A DNA stretch of 64,000 bases from Planctomycetota bacterium (lineage in GTDB: Bacteria > Planctomycetota > UBA8742 > UBA2392): contig JADZFR010000002.1 of NCBI GenBank assembly GCA_020849795.1, positions 1-64,000 on the forward strand, read 5' to 3'. Positions within the stretch are counted from its first letter, which is position 1. Each line of letters starts with the position of its first letter. Below, one piece after another: positions 1 to 12,062 of the stretch. The notes beneath the pieces were generated by a model that did not search any database, had not been told where the DNA came from, and worked only from the letters and a program-made list of their open reading frames with translations. A program made the translations under genes and the position numbers.

Positions 1-3178
<3,178 letters not shown>

Positions 3179-3242
3179 CAGGCCCAGGGTAGTTTCATGA
3201 AATCCGGCCATGCCATTCCCCAACCATGGCATGGAGGATGCC

Positions 3243-3524
3243 ATGGGTACTTTGCGCTATGCCCTTCTGAACGCCCTGTTGACGCCCTTGGGTGAGGCCG
3301 CACGGCGTGATACCCCTGAAAACGCCGCGCGTGACTGGCTTCAGGCGCAGGTCAACACCCTCGACTTTGCCGATGACTTCCGCGTTGTGGATTGCACCCA
3401 GCAGGGCCTGAACGCCGTCGTTGAGGCCGAAGTCTGCCAGCACGGCGAATGGAAAGAACTGCACCTGAACCTTGAGTACGCGCAGCGCCGCTGGACTGTC
3501 ACCAGCCTTGCATGGGCCGAGTAA
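3243..3524 (+). CDS. Small hypothetical protein, 93 aa
   Basis: Not recognised. ATG 3243 is chosen over the in-frame ATG 3210 because GGAGG lies at 3233-3237, five bases upstream. The product is acidic and probably cytoplasmic, with no signal peptide or membrane segment; its C-terminal half reads like a small beta-rich fold with spaced Trp residues (EWKELHLNLEYAQRRWTVTSL). It sits 64 bases after carB and 46 before the endonuclease III gene, in the same direction, so co-transcription is possible. Function unknown. Confidence 0.6.
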   Translation: MGTLRYALLNALLTPLGEAARRDTPENAARDWLQAQVNTLDFADDFRVVDCTQQGLNAVVEAEVCQHGEWKELHLNLEYAQRRWTVTSLAWAE

Positions 3525-3570
3525 GCCACGAACGCCTTGCGCCGCGCAACGCGCGACCTAGTTTCGCGGC

Positions 3571-4413
3571 ATGCCCGCGCGCCTGACCAAACTCACACGT
3601 ACCGGAACGCCAAAGGCCGTCGCGGCTTCACGCCCGATTGCGGACCCGCGCAAGCGGCTGCATCGCGTGATCGGCCTGCTCGAGGCCAACCTTGGCGTCG
3701 CCGTGTGGGACGGCCCCAAGGATTCGCTGGAAGTTCTGGTGCTCACGATCCTGAGCCAGAACACCACGGACCCCAACGCCCTGCGCGGCTACCAGAACCT
3801 GGCGGCACACCTGCCCGGCCAACACACCGGCAAAGACGCCAGCCGGTTGCCGCGCGACGCCGCCGGCAACATCGACAAGGTCGCGCTGCGCCTGTCCAAC
3901 GCCGCTGTCGCCGTGGAGCCGCCCGACTGGGCGGCTGTGGCACGTTTGCCGCAGAAACAACTTGCCGACTACATCCGCGCAGCCGGTCTGCCGGACAGCA
4001 AGTCCGGCGCGATCCTGGCGCTGTTGCATTGGCTGAAAGACACCGTCGGCGATTACTCGCTGGACGCGGCGATCCGCAAGCTGGGTGTTGACGCGTCAAT
4101 GGATGCGCTGATCAGGCTGAAAGGCATTGGCGTGAAGACGGTCAGCGTGACTCTGATTGAAGCCCTGGGCGCCGACCTGTGCCCCGTGGACACGCACGTC
4201 CACCGTATCATCAACCGCCTCGGCGTCATCGACACCGGCGGCAACCGCGACAAGACGTTCGCCCTGCTGAAACCAATGATTCCGCCCGGGCGCGCCTACA
4301 GCCTGCACCACAACCTGCTGACCTTCGGGCGAACGGTATGCACGGCGAAAAGACCCCAGTGCGACACGTGCTTCCTGCGCAAGCTGTGCCCGACTGCGGG
4401 CCGGTGGTCGTAA
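3571..4413 (+). CDS. nth: Endonuclease III-type HhH-GPD DNA glycosylase/AP lyase with FeS cluster
   Basis: Base-excision-repair enzyme removing oxidised pyrimidines and nicking the abasic site. Visible: helix-hairpin-helix LKGIGVKT with the catalytic Lys at residue 189, the catalytic Asp at 207 in CPVDTHVHR, and a C-terminal Cys set at 257, 264, 267 and 273 with the C-x6-C-x2-C-x5-C spacing of the endonuclease III [4Fe-4S] cluster. Both catalytic residues predict a bifunctional enzyme. At 280 aa it is longer than E. coli Nth (211 aa): there is a basic N-terminal extension of about 25 residues and an insertion around residues 80-115. The gene ends four bases before the convergent HEAT-repeat gene. 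Substrate range cannot be read from sequence. Confidence 0.9.
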   Translation: MPARLTKLTRTGTPKAVAASRPIADPRKRLHRVIGLLEANLGVAVWDGPKDSLEVLVLTILSQNTTDPNALRGYQNLAAHLPGQHTGKDASRLPRDAAGNIDKVALRLSNAAVAVEPPDWAAVARLPQKQLADYIRAAGLPDSKSGAILALLHWLKDTVGDYSLDAAIRKLGVDASMDALIRLKGIGVKTVSVTLIEALGADLCPVDTHVHRIINRLGVIDTGGNRDKTFALLKPMIPPGRAYSLHHNLLTFGRTVCTAKRPQCDTCFLRKLCPTAGRWS

Positions 4414-4416
4414 CTG

Positions 4417-6600
4417 TTACTTCACGTCCACATCCAGCTGGCTGAGGTTCAGCGCGGCCGGCATGCGCTGCCGCGTCTCGCCGTCCGGCTCCGCGGCCAT
4501 CTCAAGTTGCAGCCGCGAAAGTTCGTTCCTGATCTGCCATGAATTCGGCACGTTGATCGTGATCGCAGCACCATAGGCGCGCCGGAAGCTGTTGCGGTCT
4601 TTGGCGACTGCCGCCCGCCGGCAGATCTCGGCATAACCCTCGACAGCCGCCGCCGGCCCGTGGACCAGGCCAACGCGCGTCTTCCAGTCATCCAAAGTCT
4701 GGAACAGCACGTCGCCGGACAGCGCGTCGCACACCGCGACACCTGCGGCTTTGGCGTACTCAAGGTTGTCGCTTTCCACAAAACGGGCCAGCGCATCCAG
4801 CGATTCCATGCTGCCTTGCCCGGCCCGAATACCCAGCGTGGCGATACGCGCCAGCATCACGTAGGCGGGCGCGTCCTTCCACTTGTCGGCAGGCGCTGCC
4901 TCTACGCCTTCTTTGGCCTTGGTGCCGACAAGCTCCAGCAGACGCGTTTCGGCCTTCTCGCAAATCGACAGTTGCAGTTTCACGTCCAGGGCACGCAACG
5001 CGCGCATATACACGCTGCGGGTCGTAACGTTCGGGTCGGTGATCGCGGTAAGCAGCCGCTGCTCCGACTCCTCAGGCAGCGTCGCAACGCCTTGCAGCAA
5101 GCCGACCAACTGGCGCGCCAGCAGAACGTCGCCGGCTGCGCTGCTCAGCTTCTCGATCACGACCCTTACATCATCGTCTACCGCGCGGCCAACCAGGACT
5201 TGCGCCGCCAGGGCCTGCTGCGTCGGCGTTGCGCCGCGCAGCGCCGTACGCGCGCGCTCAGTCAGTCGCTCGGCAACTCTTGGCCGGCTGATCAGTTCAC
5301 TCGTCGCCTGAAAGAACGCCGTGTTGATGGGCAGGTTTTCGCCGCCCTTCCACACCGCCTCAAGCTCGGCATCACTCAGTTCATCGGCACCCGCAAACCA
5401 CCGAGCCGCCGCCGCCGCCAACGAATCCTGGCGGCTTGCCAGCAGACGCCGCGAACGTTCGCGCGCGGCATCGGAAAGCGGGCAATCGCGCGCAAGCCAC
5501 AGCGCACAGGTGACGGCTGTGGCATCGCTGGTGCTTTCGATCGTCGGTGACAGCACGCTGCCGCGCGTGGTCGGCTCCAGGCAGCGCAGAAACCGCGCCG
5601 CCATGTCCAGCACCGTCCAGTCGCGCGAAGCCAGTAGTTTGACGGCCTGCTCGGTGTCGTTCTTTCGCACCAGCGCCTCGGTCTCAGCGTCTGCCCCCAG
5701 TGCAAGCGCCAGCCACATCAGGCGCATCAGCGCAGGATTCTCGGCGTACTCCTTGCGAATACGCGCGGCAGATTCTGATTCGCCGGCGGCTCCCTGGGCC
5801 AGCAGCGACGCCGCGCGGACGCAACTGGCGTCGTCTGCCAGCAGCGCTGCAATCAGTTCGCTCCCGCAGCGCTGCGCAACATTGCCGCCGCCCTGCGCCG
5901 GCGTGACGTACAGAAACAGCGCCCGCCCCAGTCGCATCGGCCTGACCACCAGCGCGTTGTCAGGCGTGGGGTTGCCAAGCGCCATCTGCATCGCACGGGT
6001 AAGCGCATCACGAATCCACAACAACTGTTTGGCGTCGCCACCGACCTGGATGGTCATCGTCGGCAGCTCAAGAATACGCCGCATGCGCTCTTGCGCATCA
6101 CCGGATACCAGAATCGGCAGGCCTGATGCCGCCGTAAGTTGCGCCAGCGCCAGCAGCGGCGGCTTGATGATGTTCAGCCCCGGCCCGTACGAATAGCCCC
6201 GTACCTGCATTTCGCGGGCGGTCAGTTCGCGCAACACCTTGGGGTCGTCAATGCGAAACAGGCTCATCAGTGACGCGCGGCCGTGCTGGGCCAGGTGTTC
6301 ATCGTCGCCCGCGGCGCACTGCACGGCAAAACTGAAGGTCTCGCCGATGCGGATCAGCGCCGCGCTGGCCCGCACGCGCACCTCCGGGTCATCGTGCGTG
6401 AGTGCCTTGCGCAGCGGCTCGCGGGCCTGTTCGCCGATGCCGACCAGGTCACGCGATGCCCGCTCGCGGGTGCGCCAGTCGTCGCTGGCAAGGCGAGAAA
6501 TCAACTCGGCGATTTCCTGCGCGTTGGCGGCGGCAGGGTCGTCCTGCGCAATCAGCACGGGCGCGAACAACATCAGGACTATGAGCGCCAGCCGGGACAC
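4417..6600 (-). CDS. Exported HEAT-repeat protein, 727 aa
   Basis: Starts with a signal peptide (hydrophobic RLALIVLMLFAPVLIA, then AQ), followed by HEAT-like helical pairs (DDWRTRERASRDLVGIG, DDPEVRVRASAALIRIG at about residues 45-95) and a long alpha-helical body. It is probably a periplasmic scaffold; no catalytic motif is seen. GTG 6600 is preferred because it directly precedes the signal sequence and has GAGG about seven bases upstream; GTG 6615 is an in-frame alternative. The start lies inside the last 22 bases of hutI, which suggests translational coupling. A middle region (about residues 150-240) with a GLPILVSGDA segment resembles no domain I can name. Confidence 0.75.
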   Translation of the reverse strand: MSRLALIVLMLFAPVLIAQDDPAAANAQEIAELISRLASDDWRTRERASRDLVGIGEQAREPLRKALTHDDPEVRVRASAALIRIGETFSFAVQCAAGDDEHLAQHGRASLMSLFRIDDPKVLRELTAREMQVRGYSYGPGLNIIKPPLLALAQLTAASGLPILVSGDAQERMRRILELPTMTIQVGGDAKQLLWIRDALTRAMQMALGNPTPDNALVVRPMRLGRALFLYVTPAQGGGNVAQRCGSELIAALLADDASCVRAASLLAQGAAGESESAARIRKEYAENPALMRLMWLALALGADAETEALVRKNDTEQAVKLLASRDWTVLDMAARFLRCLEPTTRGSVLSPTIESTSDATAVTCALWLARDCPLSDAARERSRRLLASRQDSLAAAAARWFAGADELSDAELEAVWKGGENLPINTAFFQATSELISRPRVAERLTERARTALRGATPTQQALAAQVLVGRAVDDDVRVVIEKLSSAAGDVLLARQLVGLLQGVATLPEESEQRLLTAITDPNVTTRSVYMRALRALDVKLQLSICEKAETRLLELVGTKAKEGVEAAPADKWKDAPAYVMLARIATLGIRAGQGSMESLDALARFVESDNLEYAKAAGVAVCDALSGDVLFQTLDDWKTRVGLVHGPAAAVEGYAEICRRAAVAKDRNSFRRAYGAAITINVPNSWQIRNELSRLQLEMAAEPDGETRQRMPAALNLSQLDVDVK

Positions 6601-7832
6601 GTGATTGCCTCGCACAGATTGCTGCCTGCATAGTATGCGATCTCGCGCTCATGGTCGACGTCCCAGAGCGCAAATGCCGCGCGCGCACCTGCCGTGATCA
6701 CGCCGTACTCGCCGGCCGGCAGTCGCAGCGCATGCGCGGCGTCGGCCGTGAACGCTACCAGCGCCTCTTCGGGCATGAATCCGCAGTGCATGACCGCAAG
6801 GTTCATTACGAACGCCGGGTTCGCCACCGGAGAGCTTCCCGGGTTGAAATCCGTCGCCAGCGCCACGCATAAGCCCATGTCGATCAAGCGGCGGCCGTCA
6901 GCCCAGCGGTCCATCTTCAGCGCGTAAGTGGACCCCGGCAGCAGCACCGCACACGTACCGGCAGCAGCCATGGCACGAGCACCGGCATCGTCAAGGAACT
7001 CAAGATGATCCGCGCTGGCCGCCCCCACCTGCGCGGCAACGGATGCGCCGCCGGTGAGGTGCAACTGCTCGGCATGGATGGTGACCTGCAGGCCGAGCCT
7101 CACGGCCGCCTGCGCGATGGCCCGCGTTTCGTCAGGCGTAAAGACACCCTGTTCACAAAACACATCGGCTCTCTGTGCCAGCCCGCCCCGTGCCGCCGCC
7201 GGCAGAATCTCGTCGACTACCAGCCGCAGATACTCGGCGCGCCGCGCGTCATTGCCGCGAAACTCGGCAGGCAGGCTGTGCGCCGCAAGACAGGTGCGCA
7301 CGGTGTGCATGTCGGCTAGTTCGCCGGCGTCGCGAATGGCTGCCAGCTGTCGCAACTCGTCTTTCAGGTTCAAGCCGTAGCCCGACTTGCCCTCCGCGAC
7401 AACGACGCCGTGGCGCCGGAGCCGCAGCAGGTTGCGGGTGGTCTGCGCCGTCAGGGTTGCGTCGTCGGCTTCGCGCACGGCGCGGGTGCTGCTCAAGATA
7501 CCGCCGCCTCGCGCCGCAATGTCTTCATAGCTTGCGCCGGCCAGTCGCATCGCAAACTCTTCGGCGCGACCTTTCACGAATGCGGGGTGCGTGTGGCAGT
7601 CCACCAGCCCGGGCGTCAGTACACCGCCCTTGCCATCGATGCGCTGTGCCTTGGCAAACTCCGCGGGCAGGTCTTTACGCGCGCCGACATAGGCCACGCG
7701 GCCATCGCGCACAGCCACGCAAGGGTCATCGGCCAATACGCCAAGTTCGCGCATGGCTGTTCCCAGCAGCGGCGCGCCGGTGCCGCAGGTAGCTACGCGG
7801 CGGACGTTCTCAATGACATGGGCGTTTGTCAT
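6579..7832 (-). CDS. hutI: Imidazolonepropionase
   Basis: Third enzyme of histidine degradation: hydrolyses 4-imidazolone-5-propanoate to N-formimino-L-glutamate. Amidohydrolase-fold metal ligands are visible: HTH in LVDCHTHPAF (His80, His82), a later IHAEQLH segment and the C-terminal ATDFNPGSSP Asp. The RAEEFAMRLAGASYEDIAARGGGI and KSGYGL segments are typical of HutI. The length of 417 aa is normal; ATG 7832 is chosen although the frame extends upstream with non-coding-like sequence. It starts 53 bases after the class III aminotransferase gene and overlaps the HEAT gene, so a three-gene operon is likely. hutH, hutU and the later hut genes are not nearby. Confidence 0.9.
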   Translation of the reverse strand: MTNAHVIENVRRVATCGTGAPLLGTAMRELGVLADDPCVAVRDGRVAYVGARKDLPAEFAKAQRIDGKGGVLTPGLVDCHTHPAFVKGRAEEFAMRLAGASYEDIAARGGGILSSTRAVREADDATLTAQTTRNLLRLRRHGVVVAEGKSGYGLNLKDELRQLAAIRDAGELADMHTVRTCLAAHSLPAEFRGNDARRAEYLRLVVDEILPAAARGGLAQRADVFCEQGVFTPDETRAIAQAAVRLGLQVTIHAEQLHLTGGASVAAQVGAASADHLEFLDDAGARAMAAAGTCAVLLPGSTYALKMDRWADGRRLIDMGLCVALATDFNPGSSPVANPAFVMNLAVMHCGFMPEEALVAFTADAAHALRLPAGEYGVITAGARAAFALWDVDHEREIAYYAGSNLCEAITCPGWRS

Positions 7833-7885
7833 GCGTCGTCTGTCTTGCGTGCCGCGTCTGGCGCACCATCGGCAAGCACCCGCTG

Positions 7886-9232
7886 CTACCTGCCAAGCTG
7901 TTTGACCGCGTCGTCCACGGCAGCGGTAAACAGCGACAGCGCCAGGTCCGCCTCGTCTTTCTTCAGCACCAGGCTCGAACAGAAGCGAATCGTGTTCTCG
8001 CCGCAGCCCAGAATCAGCAAGCCGCGCTTGAACGCCGTCTGCTCGACCAGGTTGCGCAACTCGGGGTCTTTCTCTTTGCCTTGCTTTGTCTTCACGAACT
8101 CGACACCGATCATCAGGCCTTTGCCGCGCACGTCGCCGACCACCTTGCAGCCCCTGGCCCACTCTTCAAGTTTTGCCTTCAGGTGCGCGCCAACGGTGGC
8201 TGTGTTGGCAATCAGCTCTTCCTTCAGCATTTTCACGGTCTCGACAGCGGCCGCGCACGCGATGGGATTCCCACCGAACGTGCTGGCGTGGCTGCCCGGC
8301 GGCCAGGTCATAATGTCGCGCTTCGCAATCACCGCGCCCAGCGGCAGGCCGGACGCGATGCCCTTGGCGCTGGTGATGATGTCGGCTTCGACGCCAAAGT
8401 GCTCGTGCGCCCAGAACTTTCCGGTGCGCCCCATACCGCTTTGCACTTCGTCGAAGATCAGCAGAATGCCGTGCTTGTCGCACAGCTTGCGCAGGCCGGG
8501 CAGGAAGTTGTCTGGCGGAACGACGTAGCCGCCCTCGCCCTGGATCGGCTCAACGAAGATGCCCGCGACTTCCTCGGCCTGCACCTCGCGCTTGAGCACC
8601 GTGTTCTCGATGTAGTCCAGCGCGTCGGCGCCGACTTGCTCGGGCGTCGTCAGGTGCGGCGCAGCGCGGTACGGGTACGGGTAGTTTGCATGCAGAACAC
8701 TGGGCACGAGCGGCGCGAAATGGTTGCGATGAATCGCCTTGCTGCACCCCAGTGACATCGCGCCGTACGTGCGGCCGTGAAAGCTGCCGCGAAAACTGAT
8801 CAGGTACGGGCGCTTGGTGTACCAGCGCGCCAGCTTCATCGCGCCCTCGTTGGCCTCGGCGCCGCTGTTGCAGAAGAACACGCGACGCGGCCCGCCGGGC
8901 GTATTCTCAGACAGCATGCGCGCCAGTTGCGCCTGCACCGGGTAATAGAAGTCGGTGCCCGACATATGCGTGAACTTTTCCGCCGCCTCGGCAATCGCTT
9001 TCACGATGCGCGGATGGCTGTGTCCCGTGGCGTTCACGGCAATGCCGGCGGTCATGTCCAGAAACACGTTGCCGTCAATGTCTTCGGCAACGACCCCAGT
9101 ACCTCGGGCCATCACAAATGGGTAGCCGCGCGTGTAGCTGGTTGAAATGAATTCGTTGTCAGCCGCAATCGCCGCCGTTGCCTTGGGGCCGGGCAGTTGC
9201 GTTTTCAGGTCGGGAACCTTGGTGTAGTTCAT
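7886..9232 (-). CDS. Class III PLP-dependent aminotransferase (GabT/ArgD-like)
   Basis: Fold-type I aminotransferase of the acetylornithine/4-aminobutyrate/ornithine family, 448 aa. Visible: substrate and PLP region CNSGAEANEGAMKLAR, DEVQSGMGRTGKFWA with the PLP-ring Asp at 261, and the Schiff-base Lys290 in SAKGIASG. ATG 9232 is supported by AGGA eight bases upstream. It is first in a probable operon with hutI and the HEAT-repeat gene. The closest types known to me are broad omega-amino acid aminotransferases; the exact donor (GABA, ornithine, lysine) cannot be decided from sequence. The hutI link suggests amino acid catabolism. Confidence 0.85.
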   Translation of the reverse strand: MNYTKVPDLKTQLPGPKATAAIAADNEFISTSYTRGYPFVMARGTGVVAEDIDGNVFLDMTAGIAVNATGHSHPRIVKAIAEAAEKFTHMSGTDFYYPVQAQLARMLSENTPGGPRRVFFCNSGAEANEGAMKLARWYTKRPYLISFRGSFHGRTYGAMSLGCSKAIHRNHFAPLVPSVLHANYPYPYRAAPHLTTPEQVGADALDYIENTVLKREVQAEEVAGIFVEPIQGEGGYVVPPDNFLPGLRKLCDKHGILLIFDEVQSGMGRTGKFWAHEHFGVEADIITSAKGIASGLPLGAVIAKRDIMTWPPGSHASTFGGNPIACAAAVETVKMLKEELIANTATVGAHLKAKLEEWARGCKVVGDVRGKGLMIGVEFVKTKQGKEKDPELRNLVEQTAFKRGLLILGCGENTIRFCSSLVLKKDEADLALSLFTAAVDDAVKQLGR

Positions 9233-9290
9233 GCTAGTGTCCTTGTGACATGCAAGCCGCGGCATCATGCCAAACACCGGCGAGGACGCC

Positions 9291-9848
9291 ATGCACACGC
9301 TGCACTGGGAACGGAAAATCAAGGGTTGCGCACTGGCGGTGGTGCAGGGCGACATCGTTTCAGAGCCGGTCGCCGCGATTGTAAATGCCGCCAACAACCG
9401 GCTGCAACTGGGCTCGGGCGTGGCTGGCGCCATTCGCAATGCGGGTGGCCCCGCGGTGCAGCAGCAATGCGACGCATGGGTTTCCGCCCACGGCGAAGTA
9501 CCCACAGGCGGCGCTGCCATCACCGACGGCGGCAAGCTTGCGGCGCGGGTGATTCATGCCGTCGGTCCCGTCTGGGGCAGCGGCGACGAAGTGGCGAAAC
9601 TGTCTGCGGCAATCACGGCCGCCCTGAATCTCGCCGAGCAGCACAAGCTGCCAAGCATCAGTTTTCCGGCGATCAGCAGCGGCGTCTTCGGGTTTCCCAA
9701 AGAACTGTGCGCGAAGACTTTCTTTGACACCATCGAAAACTGGCTGGATGAACATGCAATGCGCAACCTGCAAACAGTACGCTTCTGCAACTTTGACGAG
9801 GCGACCGCGAGGGTGTTTGAGCGCGAAGCCCGCCGCCGCTTCGGGTGA
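9291..9848 (+). CDS. Macro-domain protein (ADP-ribose-binding)
   Basis: Single macro domain, 185 aa, of the family that binds or removes ADP-ribose and O-acetyl-ADP-ribose. Visible: VQGDIVSEPVAAIVNAANN, the glycine-rich GSGVAGAIRNAGG loop, the HAVGP segment, and the second phosphate-binding loop AISSGVFGFP. These are the usual ligand-binding loops, so binding activity is likely; hydrolase activity is plausible. ATG 9291 is preferred over ATG 9267 because GAGG lies at 9282-9285. It is divergent from the aminotransferase gene across a 58-base gap. No ADP-ribosyltransferase partner is seen nearby. Confidence 0.88.
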   Translation: MHTLHWERKIKGCALAVVQGDIVSEPVAAIVNAANNRLQLGSGVAGAIRNAGGPAVQQQCDAWVSAHGEVPTGGAAITDGGKLAARVIHAVGPVWGSGDEVAKLSAAITAALNLAEQHKLPSISFPAISSGVFGFPKELCAKTFFDTIENWLDEHAMRNLQTVRFCNFDEATARVFEREARRRFG

Positions 9849-9944
9849 GCCGTTGCACCACCAAAAGATCGTGCCAGAATTCCTGCACGCCACGAATGGA
9901 ACCGACTGACAACGACGTTCGTCCTAGAACCAAGGAGACACGCC

Positions 9945-10421
9945 ATGAAAATGCTGCTGACACTCGCGCTGCTGCTTTGCACCGCATGCATTGCCGGCCA
10001 ACGTGCGCAACCCGTCGATGCCCAGGATGCCAAGCCCGCCAAGGAAGCCGCCGAAGAAGACAAAGAAGCCAAGTCAGCCTGGAGCCTGACGGAACGCGCC
10101 AACTGGATTGAGCAAACCGAGATCATGCTCAAAAAGTCGGCGCCGCCGCAGTTCTCGGTGATTCTTCACGTGAACATGCCCACTCCCGGCTGGGAATTGA
10201 AGGTGGACGAGGTCAGCAAGCCTGATGCGCAGGGGCGCATCCAGGTTAAGGTCACAGCCACGCCGCCCGATGGCATCGTTGCGCAGGTCATCACCAAGCA
10301 GTCATTCCACGCCAGCCTTGGCGAGTTGAGCAAGGGCGAGTACCTGGTCGAGGTGCTGTACCGCAAGAGTGGCGAAGAAACGTACACCCGGCGCGGCACG
10401 GTCATGCTGACAGCAAGCTAG
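9945..10421 (+). CDS. Exported hypothetical protein, 158 aa
   Basis: Not recognised. A clear signal sequence (KMLLTLALLLCTACIAG) contains a Cys at a possible but imperfect lipobox (LCTAC), so it may be a lipoprotein or a cleaved periplasmic protein. A short charged linker rich in Ala, Lys and Glu follows (about residues 25-42), then a beta-rich domain ending in a strand-like tail (GTVMLTAS) that looks immunoglobulin-like. The start is supported by AAGGAG shortly upstream of ATG 9945. It stands alone between the macro-domain gene and the next small gene. Confidence 0.65.
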   Translation: MKMLLTLALLLCTACIAGQRAQPVDAQDAKPAKEAAEEDKEAKSAWSLTERANWIEQTEIMLKKSAPPQFSVILHVNMPTPGWELKVDEVSKPDAQGRIQVKVTATPPDGIVAQVITKQSFHASLGELSKGEYLVEVLYRKSGEETYTRRGTVMLTAS

Positions 10422-10488
10422 GAAATTTCATCGACTGTGCGAAAGGTGCGCCTTGCCCAAGGCGCATCTTCGCTTAGCATGCGCAGGC

Positions 10489-10800
10489 ATGTCAGACGCC
10501 GTCAAAATCTATCTTGAGCTCGTCAACAAACACGGCATGCCCGCGCACCCGCAACTCACGCAACTCGGCAAAGACTGGTACCTGATGCCCCCGGGCGTGG
10601 ACCATGACCCGAACGACGCGGTAAGTACAGCCGTCTTCCGCCTGCCCCCGCCCGACGAACTCGCGCGCATCATGGCGCTGTACGCCAGCGAATGGGCGGC
10701 ATCATTCGTAAGCCCCGACGACGAGGATGCGGCCCCGTCGAATGACCCGGTCACCCGCCTCAAACAAGTAGCGCACCAAGCCACCCGCCGCAAACGCTAA
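10489..10800 (+). CDS. Hypothetical cytoplasmic protein, 103 aa
   Basis: Not recognised. ATG 10489 gives a soluble protein beginning MSDAVKIYLELVNKHG, with a proline-rich middle (RLPPPDEL) and a basic C-terminus (ATRRKR). A TTG at 10453 in the same frame is possible, but the extra residues look unlike a protein start. No strong ribosome binding site is visible. Codon use (high GC at third positions) matches neighbouring genes, which supports coding. It is followed by the damaged RTX locus. Confidence 0.5.
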   Translation: MSDAVKIYLELVNKHGMPAHPQLTQLGKDWYLMPPGVDHDPNDAVSTAVFRLPPPDELARIMALYASEWAASFVSPDDEDAAPSNDPVTRLKQVAHQATRRKR

Positions 10801-10854
10801 CCCAGCCGGCAACGGAACGCAGTCGCATCGTTTCCATGGATATCGGGACACCTA

Positions 10855-12060
10855 TCAGGGTTCGATTGGCTTCGTCAAACCGTTGGCCGGGAACAACATC
10901 GTGGCAAATGTGTGCCACGCTTCCGTAAGGACGTTGCGGTCAGGCAGATCGTCGCCGGGAAACCAACCGAAAGGGTTGCCAAATTCGTCAGCCCAGAATT
11001 CGTCCGTCCCCAAGGCTCCAAAGGCGACATCGACTCCACCCCAATTACCGTCAAAACAGTTTAGCTGGTCGGCCCCGACGCCCCCGTTCAGGATGTCACT
11101 GAGTTGGGGGCTCAGCACGTCCTGGAGACGGTCGTTACCCAAGTGGCCGATCAGCTCGTCAGACCCCTATTCACCGTCCAGAAAGTCATTGCCGTCCTGG
11201 CCGTTCAGATTGTCTTTGCCTTCTCCGCCCCAGATAGCATCGTCGCCGTAGCCACCATTGATGGCGTCATCACCATCATCGCCGGAAATCGCATCGTCGC
11301 CATCTCCACCGTCAATAGTGTCATCGCCCCCGCCACCGCAAATTTGGTCGCGGCCGTCATTGCCAAAAACTTTGTCGCCACCGGCACCAGCGTAGAGTTT
11401 GTCATCGCCGGTACTTCCAGCGATTGTGTCGTCGCCTGCGCCTCCCCAAACCGTGTCATCGAGGTCGCCGCCTTCCAACGTTATGTCGTCATCGGCGCCT
11501 CCGATCAGCACATCGTTGTCCCAATGCCCGAACAGCTTGTCACAACCGTCCTCCCCCCACAGGCTGTCACCCTGTCGGTGCCCGTACAACTCGTCGTCCC
11601 CCGGTCCGCCAACGATCGTGTCGGCGCCCTCAAATCCGTATATGAAGTCGTTACCTGACCCGCCCCAGATTTTGTCTGCGCCCTTGTCGCCGCCAATCTC
11701 GTCATTGCCGCCGTTTCCAACAATGATGTCCTCCAGAATTGTACCGTCGATGGTGTCATCACCTCCAAGCCCAATCATCACGGCAGGGATACCCGCCCAG
11801 ACTCCGTTCGAAATGGCTGTCATGTTGTTGTCGTCGCCCGGTGTTCCTACCCACAGTTGCACAGGGCATGTTGCCGGATCGTTTACCGGCGTGATCGTAA
11901 GCGCCGGAGCGAACGAATTGATGGTGCCGTCGGGTTCGGTCACGGTCACCACGTTGTGAAGCCATTTTCCTCCGCCATCAAGCACTTGTTCAACATGAAT
12001 TCTGTAGACCTGCCCGCCGATCGTCACGTCTGCGCCTGGCGCAGTGTCAAAAGTGGGCTC
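10855..12060 (-). pseudogene. RTX (hemolysin-type calcium-binding) repeat protein with in-frame amber codon and no clear 5' end
   Basis: About twenty glycine/aspartate nonapeptides of the GGxGxD type run through this frame (for example GGNGGNDEIGGDKGADKIWG, read 3' of 11750), the calcium-binding beta-roll of secreted RTX proteins. A TAG at 11167-11169 interrupts the frame (…DFLDGE, stop, GSDELIGHLGNDRL…); downstream of it the same frame continues with two or three more repeats and a 70-residue non-repeat tail to TGA 10855. The upstream limit is uncertain: sequence up to about 12060-12110 looks coding (VTIGGQVYRIHVEQVLDGGG), then the frame turns into the mirror of a plus-strand gene fragment. 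No signal peptide or ribosome binding site was found. Most likely a decaying secreted-protein gene. Confidence 0.7.
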
Positions 12061-12062
12061 TG

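Noticed and set aside
10855..10875. GGTTCGATT resembling a tRNA T-arm
   Set aside because: It lies in the RTX 3' end and no acceptor or D-arm pairs with it.
11167..11169. Amber codon read as a sense codon (pyrrolysine or suppressor)
   Set aside because: carB and the Na/Pi symporter gene end normally in TAG and no pyl genes are visible, so a plain nonsense mutation is simpler.
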